Shown: positions 1 through 6,286, counted from the first letter of the stretch. The stretch is DNA of 7,510 bases from CAZTAR01 sp043813895 (GCA_043813895.1 JBDRKQ010000100.1:1-7510), one strand, 5' to 3'. The notes: generated by a model not told the origin, from the letters alone. Translations and numbers: made by a program.

Positions 1-9
1 GATGTTCGC

Positions 10-30
10 ACTGGCAGGCAAGCTGCCAGT
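10..30. repeat. REP-like palindrome, copy 1
   Basis: The stem ACTGGCAG pairs with CTGCCAGT around the loop GCAAG, giving eight base pairs. The surrounding CGC before it and GGCA after it are also shared with the copy at 115-135. The seventh stem pair is A-T here and G-C in the other copy, which is a compensatory change and suggests the hairpin itself is conserved. The family is not named; it behaves like a dispersed REP-type element. Confidence 0.7.
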
Positions 31-114
31 GGCACCCTTTGTGGCTCTTTCTTCGCGAAGCGCGGAGCACGACTACCAGACAGACAACAGGTACGCCCCA
101 GGCGCAGGTTACGC

Positions 115-135
115 ACTGGCGGGCAAGCCGCCAGT
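115..135. repeat. REP-like palindrome, copy 2
   Basis: The stem ACTGGCGG pairs with CCGCCAGT around the same GCAAG loop as the copy at 10-30, in the same orientation and 105 bases downstream. The shared block runs from CGC just before the stem to GGCA just after it, so the repeat unit is about 27 bases. Confidence 0.7.
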
Positions 136-154
136 GGCATCCGTGCGGTGACGA

Positions 155-175
155 CTGATCGCTGATAACTGATAG
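155..175. repeat. Three tandem heptads CTGATNN
   Basis: CTGATCG, CTGATAA and CTGATAG follow one another without a gap. The exact seven-base period is clear, but three units are too few to call a function. Confidence 0.5.
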
Positions 176-190
176 CTTTGAGACTCACAA

Positions 191-210
191 ATTCCGGCAA
201 ATACCGGCAA
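191..210. repeat. Two tandem 10-mers
   Basis: ATTCCGGCAA is followed directly by ATACCGGCAA, nine of ten bases identical. No function is evident. Confidence 0.45.
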
Positions 211-243
211 GTTTCACTTTTTCTGGTGAAATCTGGCTCGAGG

Positions 244-271
244 GTCAGAGCCGCGACCGTGAGGAAGCGGT
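244..271 (+). repeat. Dispersed AGAGCCGCG repeat, copy A
   Basis: The block contains AGAGCCGCGACCGTGAGG followed by AAGCGG. Nearly the same sequence occurs at 2260-2287 (plus) and, inverted, at 2327-2350. Three copies in 7.5 kb, all between genes, indicate a dispersed repeat family rather than chance. Confidence 0.7.
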
Positions 272-287
272 CAGGGTTCGTCGGGTG

Positions 288-390
288 GGGTGCCATGCTT
301 TCACGCGACGTAGTCGCGGGTAAGCATGTCGGACGCTGAGCAAACATGCCTACTCGTCCCGCTTGCGCGGGTCGTGAAGGCATGGCACCC
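288..390. repeat. Head-to-head pair of REP-like hairpins (REPIN-like)
   Basis: Hairpin A (294-328) has 14 of 16 pairs around a GTA loop; hairpin B (345-384) has 15 of 18 pairs around TTGC. Both begin and end with CATGC/GCATG. The outer flanks are inverted copies: GGGTGCCATGC at 288-298 and GCATGGCACCC at 380-390, with TTTCAC versus GTGAAG continuing the match inward. The unit is therefore two related hairpins facing each other across a roughly 16-base spacer. That is the architecture of REP doublets (REPINs/BIMEs), which in other bacteria are spread by a Y1 transposase (RAYT). No such transposase gene is in the window. Confidence 0.65.
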
Positions 391-461
391 GGCACCCGGC
401 GCGCGGCTCTGGACTCCACGTCGGCCACGGGGGGGCGACGACGATGAGCGATCGGTTTGTA

Positions 462-483
462 CGGCCGACAGGGGCGTCGGCCG
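462..483 (-). terminator. Candidate terminator hairpin of the secreted-protein gene
   Basis: CGGCCGAC and GTCGGCCG form a perfect eight-pair stem around a six-base loop. On the minus strand it begins 19 bases after the stop codon at 503-505. No run of T follows it, so it is either a weak or Rho-assisted terminator, or an mRNA 3'-end stabiliser. Confidence 0.45.
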
Positions 484-502
484 CTACAGAATCGCCGCCG
501 CG

Positions 503-1963
503 TCAGGGATGGAGGACCGCGTCGATGTAGCTTCTGACGTCTCGGCCGGTGAGTTGCATGTCGTCGTTCATGTCCGCCAGGCAGATGTCGCCCGGCAGGA
601 ATGGGGAACCGAGGAGCGCCGCGACGAATGCCTCGACGGTCAGGGGGATGCAGGGTGAGCCGAGCGTGACATCCGCATAGACGAGCTTGTATTCGTGCCA
701 GTCGTTGCAGTCGATGTCGTCGTCGAAATCCATGTCGAAGATTTCGCAATCGAACGGGATGCCCATGGGATCGTAGCAATCGGAGAAAGTCGTACACTCG
801 CATCCGACCGGCGGCCAGAAGTCTGCGTCGCTGTCACAATCGTCGGGCCAGACTGCGAAGATGGCGTGTGACATGGCCTCGTCGAAGGGCGTCCACGGCC
901 CAGGCTCAGGAGGAAGCACAGGCACGACTTCCAGCGCGTCCACGCTGTCGTCGACGTCACCAAGTCCGAGCTGATCCGAGAAGGCGAACACCTCGATCGA
1001 CGGAGCCCCGAACGAAAAGGAGAAGATCGTCGCCGCGTCGAACGACCCCAGGCTGGGTGAGCCCGGCGCCAGCGAGAAGAGCAATTTGTCACCCGGCCCG
1101 AAAAACTCGTCGTCCAACACGTCCATCACGACCAGCGCATTGATATCGTCTGCAAGCTGTAATTGAAGATCGGACGCCTGCGCGTAGAGGCCGTCTTTTC
1201 CGGGCTGGCTCGGCTCGGAATCCATAAACACGTTGGCGCCACTGTCCCCGGTGGAGAAACTGTCCGATGTCAGGCTGAAGAAGAGCCTTCCGTTGCGGCT
1301 TCCCCGAGTGGTCCCGGATGGGTACGCGGAGCCGTTCGAGTTGTCCTCGGTGCCGGTCGAAGCCTGGGAGGCCGATTTCTCGGGCGAGAGGTTTCGGTCG
1401 ACGCCACCTGTGTCGCCCTGATTGACGGCGACGGTATTGTTGGAATGTTCAGTCCTGGTTCCGTCGTGGACCACGTTGCCCGCCCGGTCAAAGCCGTCAA
1501 GCGTCAGGAACAGATCACCGGCAGCCTGATTCTTGGCTGCCTGATCGGGGACGCTGAAGACCTGGTTGTTGGCGACCAGAACAGGATCCGGCAGCGCTTG
1601 GCCGACGGTGTCACGATCCACATCAAAGAGCAAGAGGAATACCTGGCCGGCGCTGGCGACGTCTTCACGGTTGTACGACAGGGCGTCCAGGTCGTCGGAC
1701 GGCGTCAACCCGAGATCTGTCTCGGAGTATACGACGATCGGATTATCACCCTCCGGGTCGCCTTGTTCCAGGACGGTCGCCGACCCGAGCAGAGCGCTCA
1801 GCGGTGTGTCCGCGTCAATGGTGAACTGCGGCCTCGGGAGCGGCTCATCAGCGTAATGCGGCGGTGCCGCGCTGGTGGCGACTCCCATCAACAGGCACGC
1901 CGTAACCCCGAGACCGACGAGAAACCGGTCCCGCTTGATGTTTGACTCGCTGTACATTGACAT
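503..1963 (-). CDS. Secreted acidic protein with two EF-hand/dockerin-like loops, function unknown
   Basis: The 486-residue protein starts at ATG 1963-1961, with AGGAG nine bases upstream (1973-1977). The N-terminus has a basic stretch (KRDR, 10-13), a hydrophobic core (14-29) and a likely signal peptidase I site after ATSA (32). V20-T-A-C23 also resembles a weak lipobox, so a lipoprotein is a less likely alternative. The mature chain is rich in Asp, Ser and Gly. Similar segments occur at 84-95 (LGLTPSDDLDAL), 267-279 (DLQLQLADDINAL) and 334-346, which suggests repeated modules. The middle (about 180-230) is low in complexity. A Cys-rich part (C376, C388, C390, C396, C406, C419, C438, C461) precedes and contains two calcium-loop patterns: D410/D412/D414/D416/D418/D421 and D464/N466/D468/Q470/T472/D475. 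Such C-terminal loops resemble dockerin modules common in planctomycete exported proteins. The location is probably extracytoplasmic or surface; the substrate or partner is unknown. Confidence 0.85.
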   Translation of the reverse strand: MSMYSESNIKRDRFLVGLGVTACLLMGVATSAAPPHYADEPLPRPQFTIDADTPLSALLGSATVLEQGDPEGDNPIVVYSETDLGLTPSDDLDALSYNREDVASAGQVFLLLFDVDRDTVGQALPDPVLVANNQVFSVPDQAAKNQAAGDLFLTLDGFDRAGNVVHDGTRTEHSNNTVAVNQGDTGGVDRNLSPEKSASQASTGTEDNSNGSAYPSGTTRGSRNGRLFFSLTSDSFSTGDSGANVFMDSEPSQPGKDGLYAQASDLQLQLADDINALVVMDVLDDEFFGPGDKLLFSLAPGSPSLGSFDAATIFSFSFGAPSIEVFAFSDQLGLGDVDDSVDALEVVPVLPPEPGPWTPFDEAMSHAIFAVWPDDCDSDADFWPPVGCECTTFSDCYDPMGIPFDCEIFDMDFDDDIDCNDWHEYKLVYADVTLGSPCIPLTVEAFVAALLGSPFLPGDICLADMNDDMQLTGRDVRSYIDAVLHP

Positions 1964-2160
1964 TGCTTCTCACTCCTGGCCCGCCGTGATCAGCAACTTT
2001 CGTTCTTCTCCCCCACACCCTCCGGTACCGGGCTTCCAGACAGGAGAGGCGCTCGCAAGACCGAGCTCGCCGGCGCGCCCGTCTCATCCTCAACGCGTAC
2101 GCTGATCCAGACCATTCTATATCATAGCCGAATGATCCCAAGGGAAGACGGGCCGTGGTC

Positions 2161-2181
2161 GTCGTCGGCCACGACTTTTTT
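2161..2181 (+). terminator. Hairpin plus T6, plus-strand intrinsic terminator shape
   Basis: GTCGT pairs with ACGAC around CGGCC, and TTTTTT follows at once (2176-2181). An overlapping alternative stem is CGTGG with CCACG (2154-2158/2169-2173). It has the form of an intrinsic terminator on the plus strand, although both neighbouring genes are on the minus strand. The stem is only five pairs, so chance is possible. Confidence 0.3.
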
Positions 2182-2259
2182 CGCTTCTCGGCAAAAAAAC
2201 AGCGGTTCTGGCCTTGCGTCCCATAAGCGTGCTTCCCGGGCCGTCCGCGTCCCGTCAGG

Positions 2260-2350
2260 ATCAGAGCCGCGTCCGTGAGGAAGCGGTTGGCGCGAGCCGC
2301 AATGGCCCTTTCATATGGACGATAACCGACTCCCTCACGGTCGCGGCTCT
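2260..2350 (-). repeat. Inverted pair of the dispersed AGAGCCGCG repeat, forming a long hairpin
   Basis: A plus-orientation copy (2260-2287) and a minus-orientation copy (2327-2350) face each other across about 40 bases. The arms match over about 22 bases with three differences, so a transcript through them folds into a long imperfect stem. On the minus strand it begins 65 bases past the kinase stop codon, where it could end or protect that mRNA. No T-run follows directly. The same repeat at 244-271 is single. Confidence 0.6.
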
Positions 2351-2414
2351 GCGCTTCATGGTCGTGACTCTGATTCGGTCAGCGGCTTCTGAAACACGTT
2401 CTCATCACTTCACG

Positions 2415-5288
2415 TCAGCCTCCCGCGACCGAACCCGTTGCCCCGGCGGGTTCTGAGACCGGTCTCCGCCGGCTTGCTTGCGACTCGAGCAGCCAACTCG
2501 GCCAACTCGGGTCGTCATCTAGCCGCCGGACGAAGACCTTTGCCAGGTAGCAGTAGTCGTCGTAGTCGTAGGTCTGCTCGCAGCGGCTGAATTCCTCCGA
2601 CGCCTCGGCCCACTCGCCATGACCCAGTCGCCTGCAGGCCGCGAAGAGATGGGCGGCGGGCCAGAGCAGCTTGTCGGTTCCTCGATCCCCCGCCAACCGT
2701 TCCAACTCCTCCCACGGCCTCGTTCCCCGACAGAACGAGTAAACGGCCTCGTTCCAACCTGGTGGGAGATGACTGGACGCCGCGGCCGAATACTCGATCT
2801 GTTCCGCGTGCAAGGTGAGCAGCTCGGCCGCCTCCGATTCGCGTCCGAGCACGCGAAGCAGGCACGCGGCGGTGGTGACGGCCCGGTAATCGGTCGGCGC
2901 CGATTCGGCCATCGAACGCGCCAGCCGCAGCGCCAGGGCCATCTCACCTTGTTCGGCCCGGATCAATGCGGGAAACAGGGCGACGTACCAAACCTTCTTC
3001 ACGTCGCTGTTGGGACAAACGCGTGCCAGCGTCGTCAGATCGTCCATCGCCCGGTCAAGCTGGCCGTTCCAGTAGAACAAACGCCAGCGGTACTGATGCA
3101 ATTCCACCTGAAGGTTCGGTGCATCGCAGTAGGGTTTTCCGCGATCCCACGCCGCGATGGCGCGCGGGTAGTCTCGACGGCTCTCCCAGTATTCCGCCTC
3201 GCACGCGTAGCCGCGCAGGCTCCGGGGCTCTCGTTCCTGAGCCTCCTTCGCCCATTTCAGGGCACCCGCGAAGTTTGTTTCCGCCGCCTCTTTTTCGCCG
3301 GCGGCCTCGTAGATCTCTGCCGCCAGCCGGTATGCAATGGACAACAAGTAGCGCGGATACGCCCTGTCGCGCCGGTACTCACATGCGTTTATCAGGATGC
3401 GTTTTTGCTCGGCGAATCTCTCTAGTTTGCGGTTGTGATACGTCCAGTGGTTGTGGGCCCGGCCGAGGTGCACCATCGCTTGTACGTAGACGTCGCGAAG
3501 GGCCATTGCTTTCCGGTAAGCGCGTTCCGCCTCATCCGGATTCGTCCGCACGACGGTTTGGGCGTGGAAGAAGTGCCCCGGTGCCGTCGTCGCACCGCCG
3601 GCGGCATTCGCCCTGTGGACCCACTCGCGAGACGCCTGGTCCTGCTCGGCACGGCGCAGCGCCCAGGCGAGCAGATACATAATCTCGGTGTCGTCGGGTC
3701 GTTTGGAGATCGCCCACTCCAGGTGGCTGACCGCGCGTTCCGGATGGTCCAGCAGCTCGGCCATTGCGAGTGCCTCGCGATACGCGACCTGGAAGGAAAC
3801 ATCGCTCGGCCCGATCGCCCCGGCCTGCTCCAGCCACCGCCGCGGCTGCTCGGGCTCACGGTAATCCACGATGGCTAACGCCTCGAAAGCCCTGTGGACC
3901 AGATCGTACGCGCGGTCGTGGCGAGCCTTGATCGACTGCACGAGCCAGAATGACGCGGTCGCCAGAAGCGTGAGGCTCAGGGCCACGATCGCCGTCGTCG
4001 CCGGATGACGCCGAACCCACTTGATCGCCTTCTCGACGGGTCCGACCCGCCGGCTGAGAATCGGTCGGTCTTCCGCATAGCGCCGCAGGTCCGCCGCCAT
4101 TTCGCCTGCGCTGGCGTAGCGGCGACGCCGATCCTTATCCATCGCCCGAAGGCAGATTGTCTCGAGGTCGATCGGGACGTTGGCGTTCCACTTCCGAGGC
4201 GGCTTCGGTTCGTCTGTGCAAATGCGTGCGACAATCTGCTCGCGCGTGGCGCCCTCAAACGGCCGCCGCTTCGTCAACAACTCGTAGAAGGTCACGCCCA
4301 GCGAGTAGATGTCGGTGCGGTGGCCGATCTTGGCACGGTCGCCGCCGACCTGCTCGGGAGACATGTACGCCGGCGTGCCCAACATCTCGCCGGTGACCGT
4401 GACGCTCGGCTCGTCCAGGAGACGTGCCAGGCCGAAGTCCGTGATGTGCAAGAGCCCGTCAGATCCGAGCAGCAGATTCTGCGGCTTGATGTCGCGGTGA
4501 ATCACCCCTTGCCGATGCGCGTGTTCGAGCCCCTCGGCAACACCGGAGATCAGCAGCGCCGCCCGCCGGTAGTCCGCCCGCAGACCGCTTGACGTTGCAT
4601 CAATGGACGCGCGACGGTCCCGCTCCTCCTGGTCAGCGGGTGTCTGCCTCGCAACCGCCTCGGACAGCGTCGGCAGGACAAGCGACGGCTCTTGTTCCAG
4701 CACGCGGTCGAGGCTTACGCCTTCGATCAGCTTCATCGCATAGTAGAAGTGGCCCTGGTACTCACCCTGGGCGTAAACAGGCACGATGTTCGTGTGCTGG
4801 AGTCTCGCGGCGGCTTGTGCTTCGTTCTTGAACCGCAGGATCGCCTTGCGCGTCTGACAAACCGTGCCGGGCAGGACTTTCAGGGCAACGATGCGGTTTA
4901 GTGACACCTGTCTGGCACGGTAGACGACACCCATTCCCCCGCGGCCGATTTCGTCGAGGATCTCGAAGTCGCCGAGCACTTCGCCCTTGGTCCAGGCTGC
5001 GGAGCCGGACCGGACACCTATGGAGTCTCCGAGTCCGCCCGAGGTTCCACTCGAAGTCCTGCCCGATGCTCTCTTCGATGCCCTGCCTGACGCTCTCGTT
5101 GAGGACCCGCTCGGTTGCACGTTGCGCTTGGCGGCTTCCATCGCCTCGATCAGCCTGCGTGTCTCCCGGAGACTTTCGGCACAGGATTTGCACGACTCGA
5201 CGTGGGAGTGGACCGCCTTGCGCCGGTGTTCGGGCAATTCGCCCTCGACGTAATCGAGCAGCAACTCTTCGACGGTCTCGCAGTTCAT
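2415..5288 (-). CDS. Zinc-finger / Ser-Thr protein kinase / TPR transmembrane regulator
   Basis: The 957-residue protein combines four parts. Residues 1-50 match a zinc anti-sigma finger: C3 and H29-x3-C33-x2-C36. A Ser/Arg/Gly-rich linker with RASGR-like repeats spans about 60-97. A Hanks-type kinase domain spans about 108-405, with all key residues: Gly loop G115-x-G-G-x-G120, K137, E156, H264-R-D266 with K268 and N271, D284-F-G, and S310-P-E312. A roughly 40-residue charged insert sits in the hinge (198-240). One membrane helix is predicted at about 430-450, preceded by KWVRRH, so the kinase should face the cytoplasm. Residues 460-940 are helical TPR-like repeats, probably outside the membrane, perhaps for sensing or protein binding. 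The start codon overlaps the sigma-factor stop as ATGA, and no clear ribosome site precedes it, so translation is likely coupled. It probably binds and/or phosphorylates the cognate sigma factor; neither is shown by the sequence. Confidence 0.93.
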   Translation of the reverse strand: MNCETVEELLLDYVEGELPEHRRKAVHSHVESCKSCAESLRETRRLIEAMEAAKRNVQPSGSSTRASGRASKRASGRTSSGTSGGLGDSIGVRSGSAAWTKGEVLGDFEILDEIGRGGMGVVYRARQVSLNRIVALKVLPGTVCQTRKAILRFKNEAQAAARLQHTNIVPVYAQGEYQGHFYYAMKLIEGVSLDRVLEQEPSLVLPTLSEAVARQTPADQEERDRRASIDATSSGLRADYRRAALLISGVAEGLEHAHRQGVIHRDIKPQNLLLGSDGLLHITDFGLARLLDEPSVTVTGEMLGTPAYMSPEQVGGDRAKIGHRTDIYSLGVTFYELLTKRRPFEGATREQIVARICTDEPKPPRKWNANVPIDLETICLRAMDKDRRRRYASAGEMAADLRRYAEDRPILSRRVGPVEKAIKWVRRHPATTAIVALSLTLLATASFWLVQSIKARHDRAYDLVHRAFEALAIVDYREPEQPRRWLEQAGAIGPSDVSFQVAYREALAMAELLDHPERAVSHLEWAISKRPDDTEIMYLLAWALRRAEQDQASREWVHRANAAGGATTAPGHFFHAQTVVRTNPDEAERAYRKAMALRDVYVQAMVHLGRAHNHWTYHNRKLERFAEQKRILINACEYRRDRAYPRYLLSIAYRLAAEIYEAAGEKEAAETNFAGALKWAKEAQEREPRSLRGYACEAEYWESRRDYPRAIAAWDRGKPYCDAPNLQVELHQYRWRLFYWNGQLDRAMDDLTTLARVCPNSDVKKVWYVALFPALIRAEQGEMALALRLARSMAESAPTDYRAVTTAACLLRVLGRESEAAELLTLHAEQIEYSAAASSHLPPGWNEAVYSFCRGTRPWEELERLAGDRGTDKLLWPAAHLFAACRRLGHGEWAEASEEFSRCEQTYDYDDYCYLAKVFVRRLDDDPSWPSWLLESQASRRRPVSEPAGATGSVAGG

Positions 5289-5866
5289 AGAGCGGAATCA
5301 TCCAGCGCGCGGAGCTTTTGCCGCAAGAGCCTCGTTGCCTTGGCGATCCGAGCCTTGGCGCCGGAGAGGCTCAGTCCGATTGCCTCCGAGAGTTCGGTCC
5401 GGGACAATCCCTGGAAGAAGTACATGATGACGACTTCGCGAAGATCGTCATCGATCGCGTCAATCGCGAGTTGGACTCGATGGACCCGATCCTGCTTCAC
5501 GGCCTTGCCCGCCGGCGTCGTCAGCGGGTCGATGGGGATGGCCGACTTCATCCAGACTTGCCTGCTCGACTGCAAGGCTGACAGGCGCGCCTTGGGACGC
5601 ATCCTCCGCAACTCGTCAATCGATCTGTTCCGTGCGATCTTGTAGAGCCACCCCCGGAGGCTCTCCGTCGGCTTGGCCACCCGGTCCACGCGGCAACACG
5701 TCATCAAGACGTCCTGCACGATGTCCTCCGCCAGCACCTCGTTGTAGACCATCCGCTGGCAGAACAGGCGCAACTCGTTGCCGTAGAGACGGTCGATCTC
5801 CTCGACGGCCGTTTTTTCCCCGGCCCGCAGGCGTGCCATCAAGTTGTCGTTCGCTTCAGGCATCAT
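5285..5866 (-). CDS. ECF-type RNA polymerase sigma factor
   Basis: This is a sigma-70 family factor of ECF size (about 193 residues), with region 2 and region 4 only. Numbering here counts from the GTG at 5869. Region 2 spans about 24-92, with the core-binding/helix segment AEDIVQDV (47-54) and GWLYKIARNRSIDELRR (73-89). Region 4 spans about 131-186, with the helix-turn-helix segment LSRTELSEAIGLSLSGAKAR (155-174). A 40-residue linker, including an Ile/Pro-rich part, separates them. Three in-frame starts follow one another: GTG 5869, ATG 5866, ATG 5863. The purine stretch GGGGCGGA at 5871-5878 suits either ATG better than the GTG. The gene overlaps the downstream kinase gene by four bases (ATGA), so the two are one transcription unit. 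The factor would direct RNA polymerase to a dedicated promoter set under control of the kinase/zinc-finger protein. The acidic residues E48 and D49 of region 2 are kept, unlike ECF factors known to need phosphorylation because they lack them. Confidence 0.95.
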   Translation of the reverse strand: MMPEANDNLMARLRAGEKTAVEEIDRLYGNELRLFCQRMVYNEVLAEDIVQDVLMTCCRVDRVAKPTESLRGWLYKIARNRSIDELRRMRPKARLSALQSSRQVWMKSAIPIDPLTTPAGKAVKQDRVHRVQLAIDAIDDDLREVVIMYFFQGLSRTELSEAIGLSLSGAKARIAKATRLLRQKLRALDDSAL

Positions 5867-5920
5867 CACATCCGCCCCGGCCGATATTAGTGGAAGAAAC
5901 CAGTAGCCACGTCACCGGTC

Positions 5921-5947
5921 CGTTCGTCCTCCACAGGGCAAGGTTCC
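5921..5947 (-). promoter_or_regulatory. Candidate ECF-type promoter of the sigma-kinase operon
   Basis: On the minus strand GGAAC (5947-5943) is followed after 16 bases by CGAAC (5926-5922). GGAAC is the usual -35 core of many ECF promoters and CG begins many of their -10 elements, so autoregulation is possible. The -10 match is poor and no second copy was found in front of the other genes. Confidence 0.25.
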
Positions 5948-5991
5948 TCTTTTTTCTTCCTTGGGTAGGAGCCAAACCCATGCCCGATACT

Positions 5992-6031
5992 GGGCACATC
6001 CGCCCTCTCGCGGGTGTGCCCTGTTTATTTT
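5992..6031 (+). terminator. Terminator-like hairpin with T-rich tail, plus strand
   Basis: Arms 5992-6003 (GGGCACATCCGC) and 6010-6021 pair over 12 positions around a six-base loop. The one non-Watson-Crick position is T-G, allowed as U-G in plus-strand RNA but an A-C mismatch in minus-strand RNA, so the plus strand is favoured. A tail of TGTTTATTTT follows (6022-6031). No plus-strand gene lies upstream in this window, so a short RNA or a conditional leader is implied if it acts as a terminator. Confidence 0.5.
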
Positions 6032-6150
6032 AACGCAAACGGCCTCGGTTCGCGCTCTGGTTGCCCTTCCTTTCGTGCATGAGCGATTGGGTAGCCTCTG
6101 CTATCTCAGGCAGTAGACAAGGGAGTTCGCAAGGTGCCGACCGCTTCAGC

Positions 6151-6180
6151 TTGCAGTTGATGCGGCATTTTTTCTAGAAT
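6151..6180 (+). promoter_or_regulatory. Candidate sigma-70-type promoter of the protease gene
   Basis: TTGCAG (6151-6156) and TAGAAT (6175-6180) are 18 bases apart; the -10 matches the consensus at five of six positions and the -35 only at three. Transcription would start near 6187 and give a leader of about 285 bases that includes the stems at 6222-6239 and 6287-6361. Confidence 0.35.
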
Positions 6181-6286
6181 GGCGTATGGCCGGGGTTAGG
6201 GATGGAAGTACCAGCGTGTGCGAAAAAGAGGGGTTTTTCAGTGGCCGCTTGAGCAGGTCGTCCGTCATCTGATGGGAGACCGATGT

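Larger units (their letters stand above)
1..502. other. Non-coding region crowded with short repeats
   Basis: No convincing gene lies here. The short open frame at 326-658 (plus) has no recognisable domain and runs into the antisense strand of the next gene. The stretch holds two copies of an ACTGGC palindrome (10-30, 115-135), a perfect 10-base palindrome CTTCGCGAAG (51-60), three tandem heptads of the form CTGATNN (155-175), two tandem 10-mers ending in CCGGCAA (191-210), one copy of a dispersed repeat (244-271), a head-to-head pair of hairpins (288-390) and a terminator-like hairpin (462-483). It looks like a repeat-accumulating spacer downstream of the minus-strand gene that ends at 503. 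Confidence 0.7.
1964..2414. other. Non-coding spacer between the secreted-protein gene and the kinase gene
   Basis: This 451-base spacer lies between two minus-strand genes, so it holds the 3' end of the kinase transcript and the upstream region of the secreted-protein gene. It contains an inverted pair of the dispersed AGAGCCGCG repeat (2260-2350), a run of seven A (2193-2199), a plus-strand hairpin with six T (2161-2181) and an AT-rich patch near 2111-2128 that could hold a minus-strand -10 element (TATGAT or TATAGAAT), with no good -35. Its length and the long inverted repeat suggest that the two genes are transcribed separately. Confidence 0.6.

Noticed and set aside
120..140. GCCACTG on the minus strand resembling the cobalamin riboswitch box
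   Set aside because: It is part of the repeated palindrome found twice here, and no other B12 riboswitch element is present.
1..400. Repeats considered as a CRISPR array
   Set aside because: Repeats are of different families, too few, and have no regular spacer length; no cas genes are present.
1163..1945. 260-residue open frame on the plus strand
   Set aside because: It lies fully antisense to the secreted-protein gene, has no recognisable domain or ribosome site, and is expected in GC-rich DNA.
2619..3425. 268-residue open frame on the plus strand
   Set aside because: Antisense to the TPR part of the kinase gene; composition is Arg/Pro/Gly-rich with no domain.
4005..4592. 195-residue open frame on the plus strand
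   Set aside because: Antisense to conserved kinase motifs, which prove the minus-strand frame.
5115..5645. 176-residue open frame on the plus strand
   Set aside because: Antisense to the sigma factor and the zinc-finger codons; no domain.
5931..5941. CACAGGGCAA resembling part of the c-di-GMP-I riboswitch
   Set aside because: The other conserved parts of that riboswitch (the CGCAAAGCC segment and the tetraloop receptor) are missing.
5632..6033. 133-residue open frame on the plus strand ending in the terminator-like hairpin
   Set aside because: The first part is antisense to the sigma gene and the rest covers the intergenic hairpins; composition is not protein-like. A conserved repeat explains it better.
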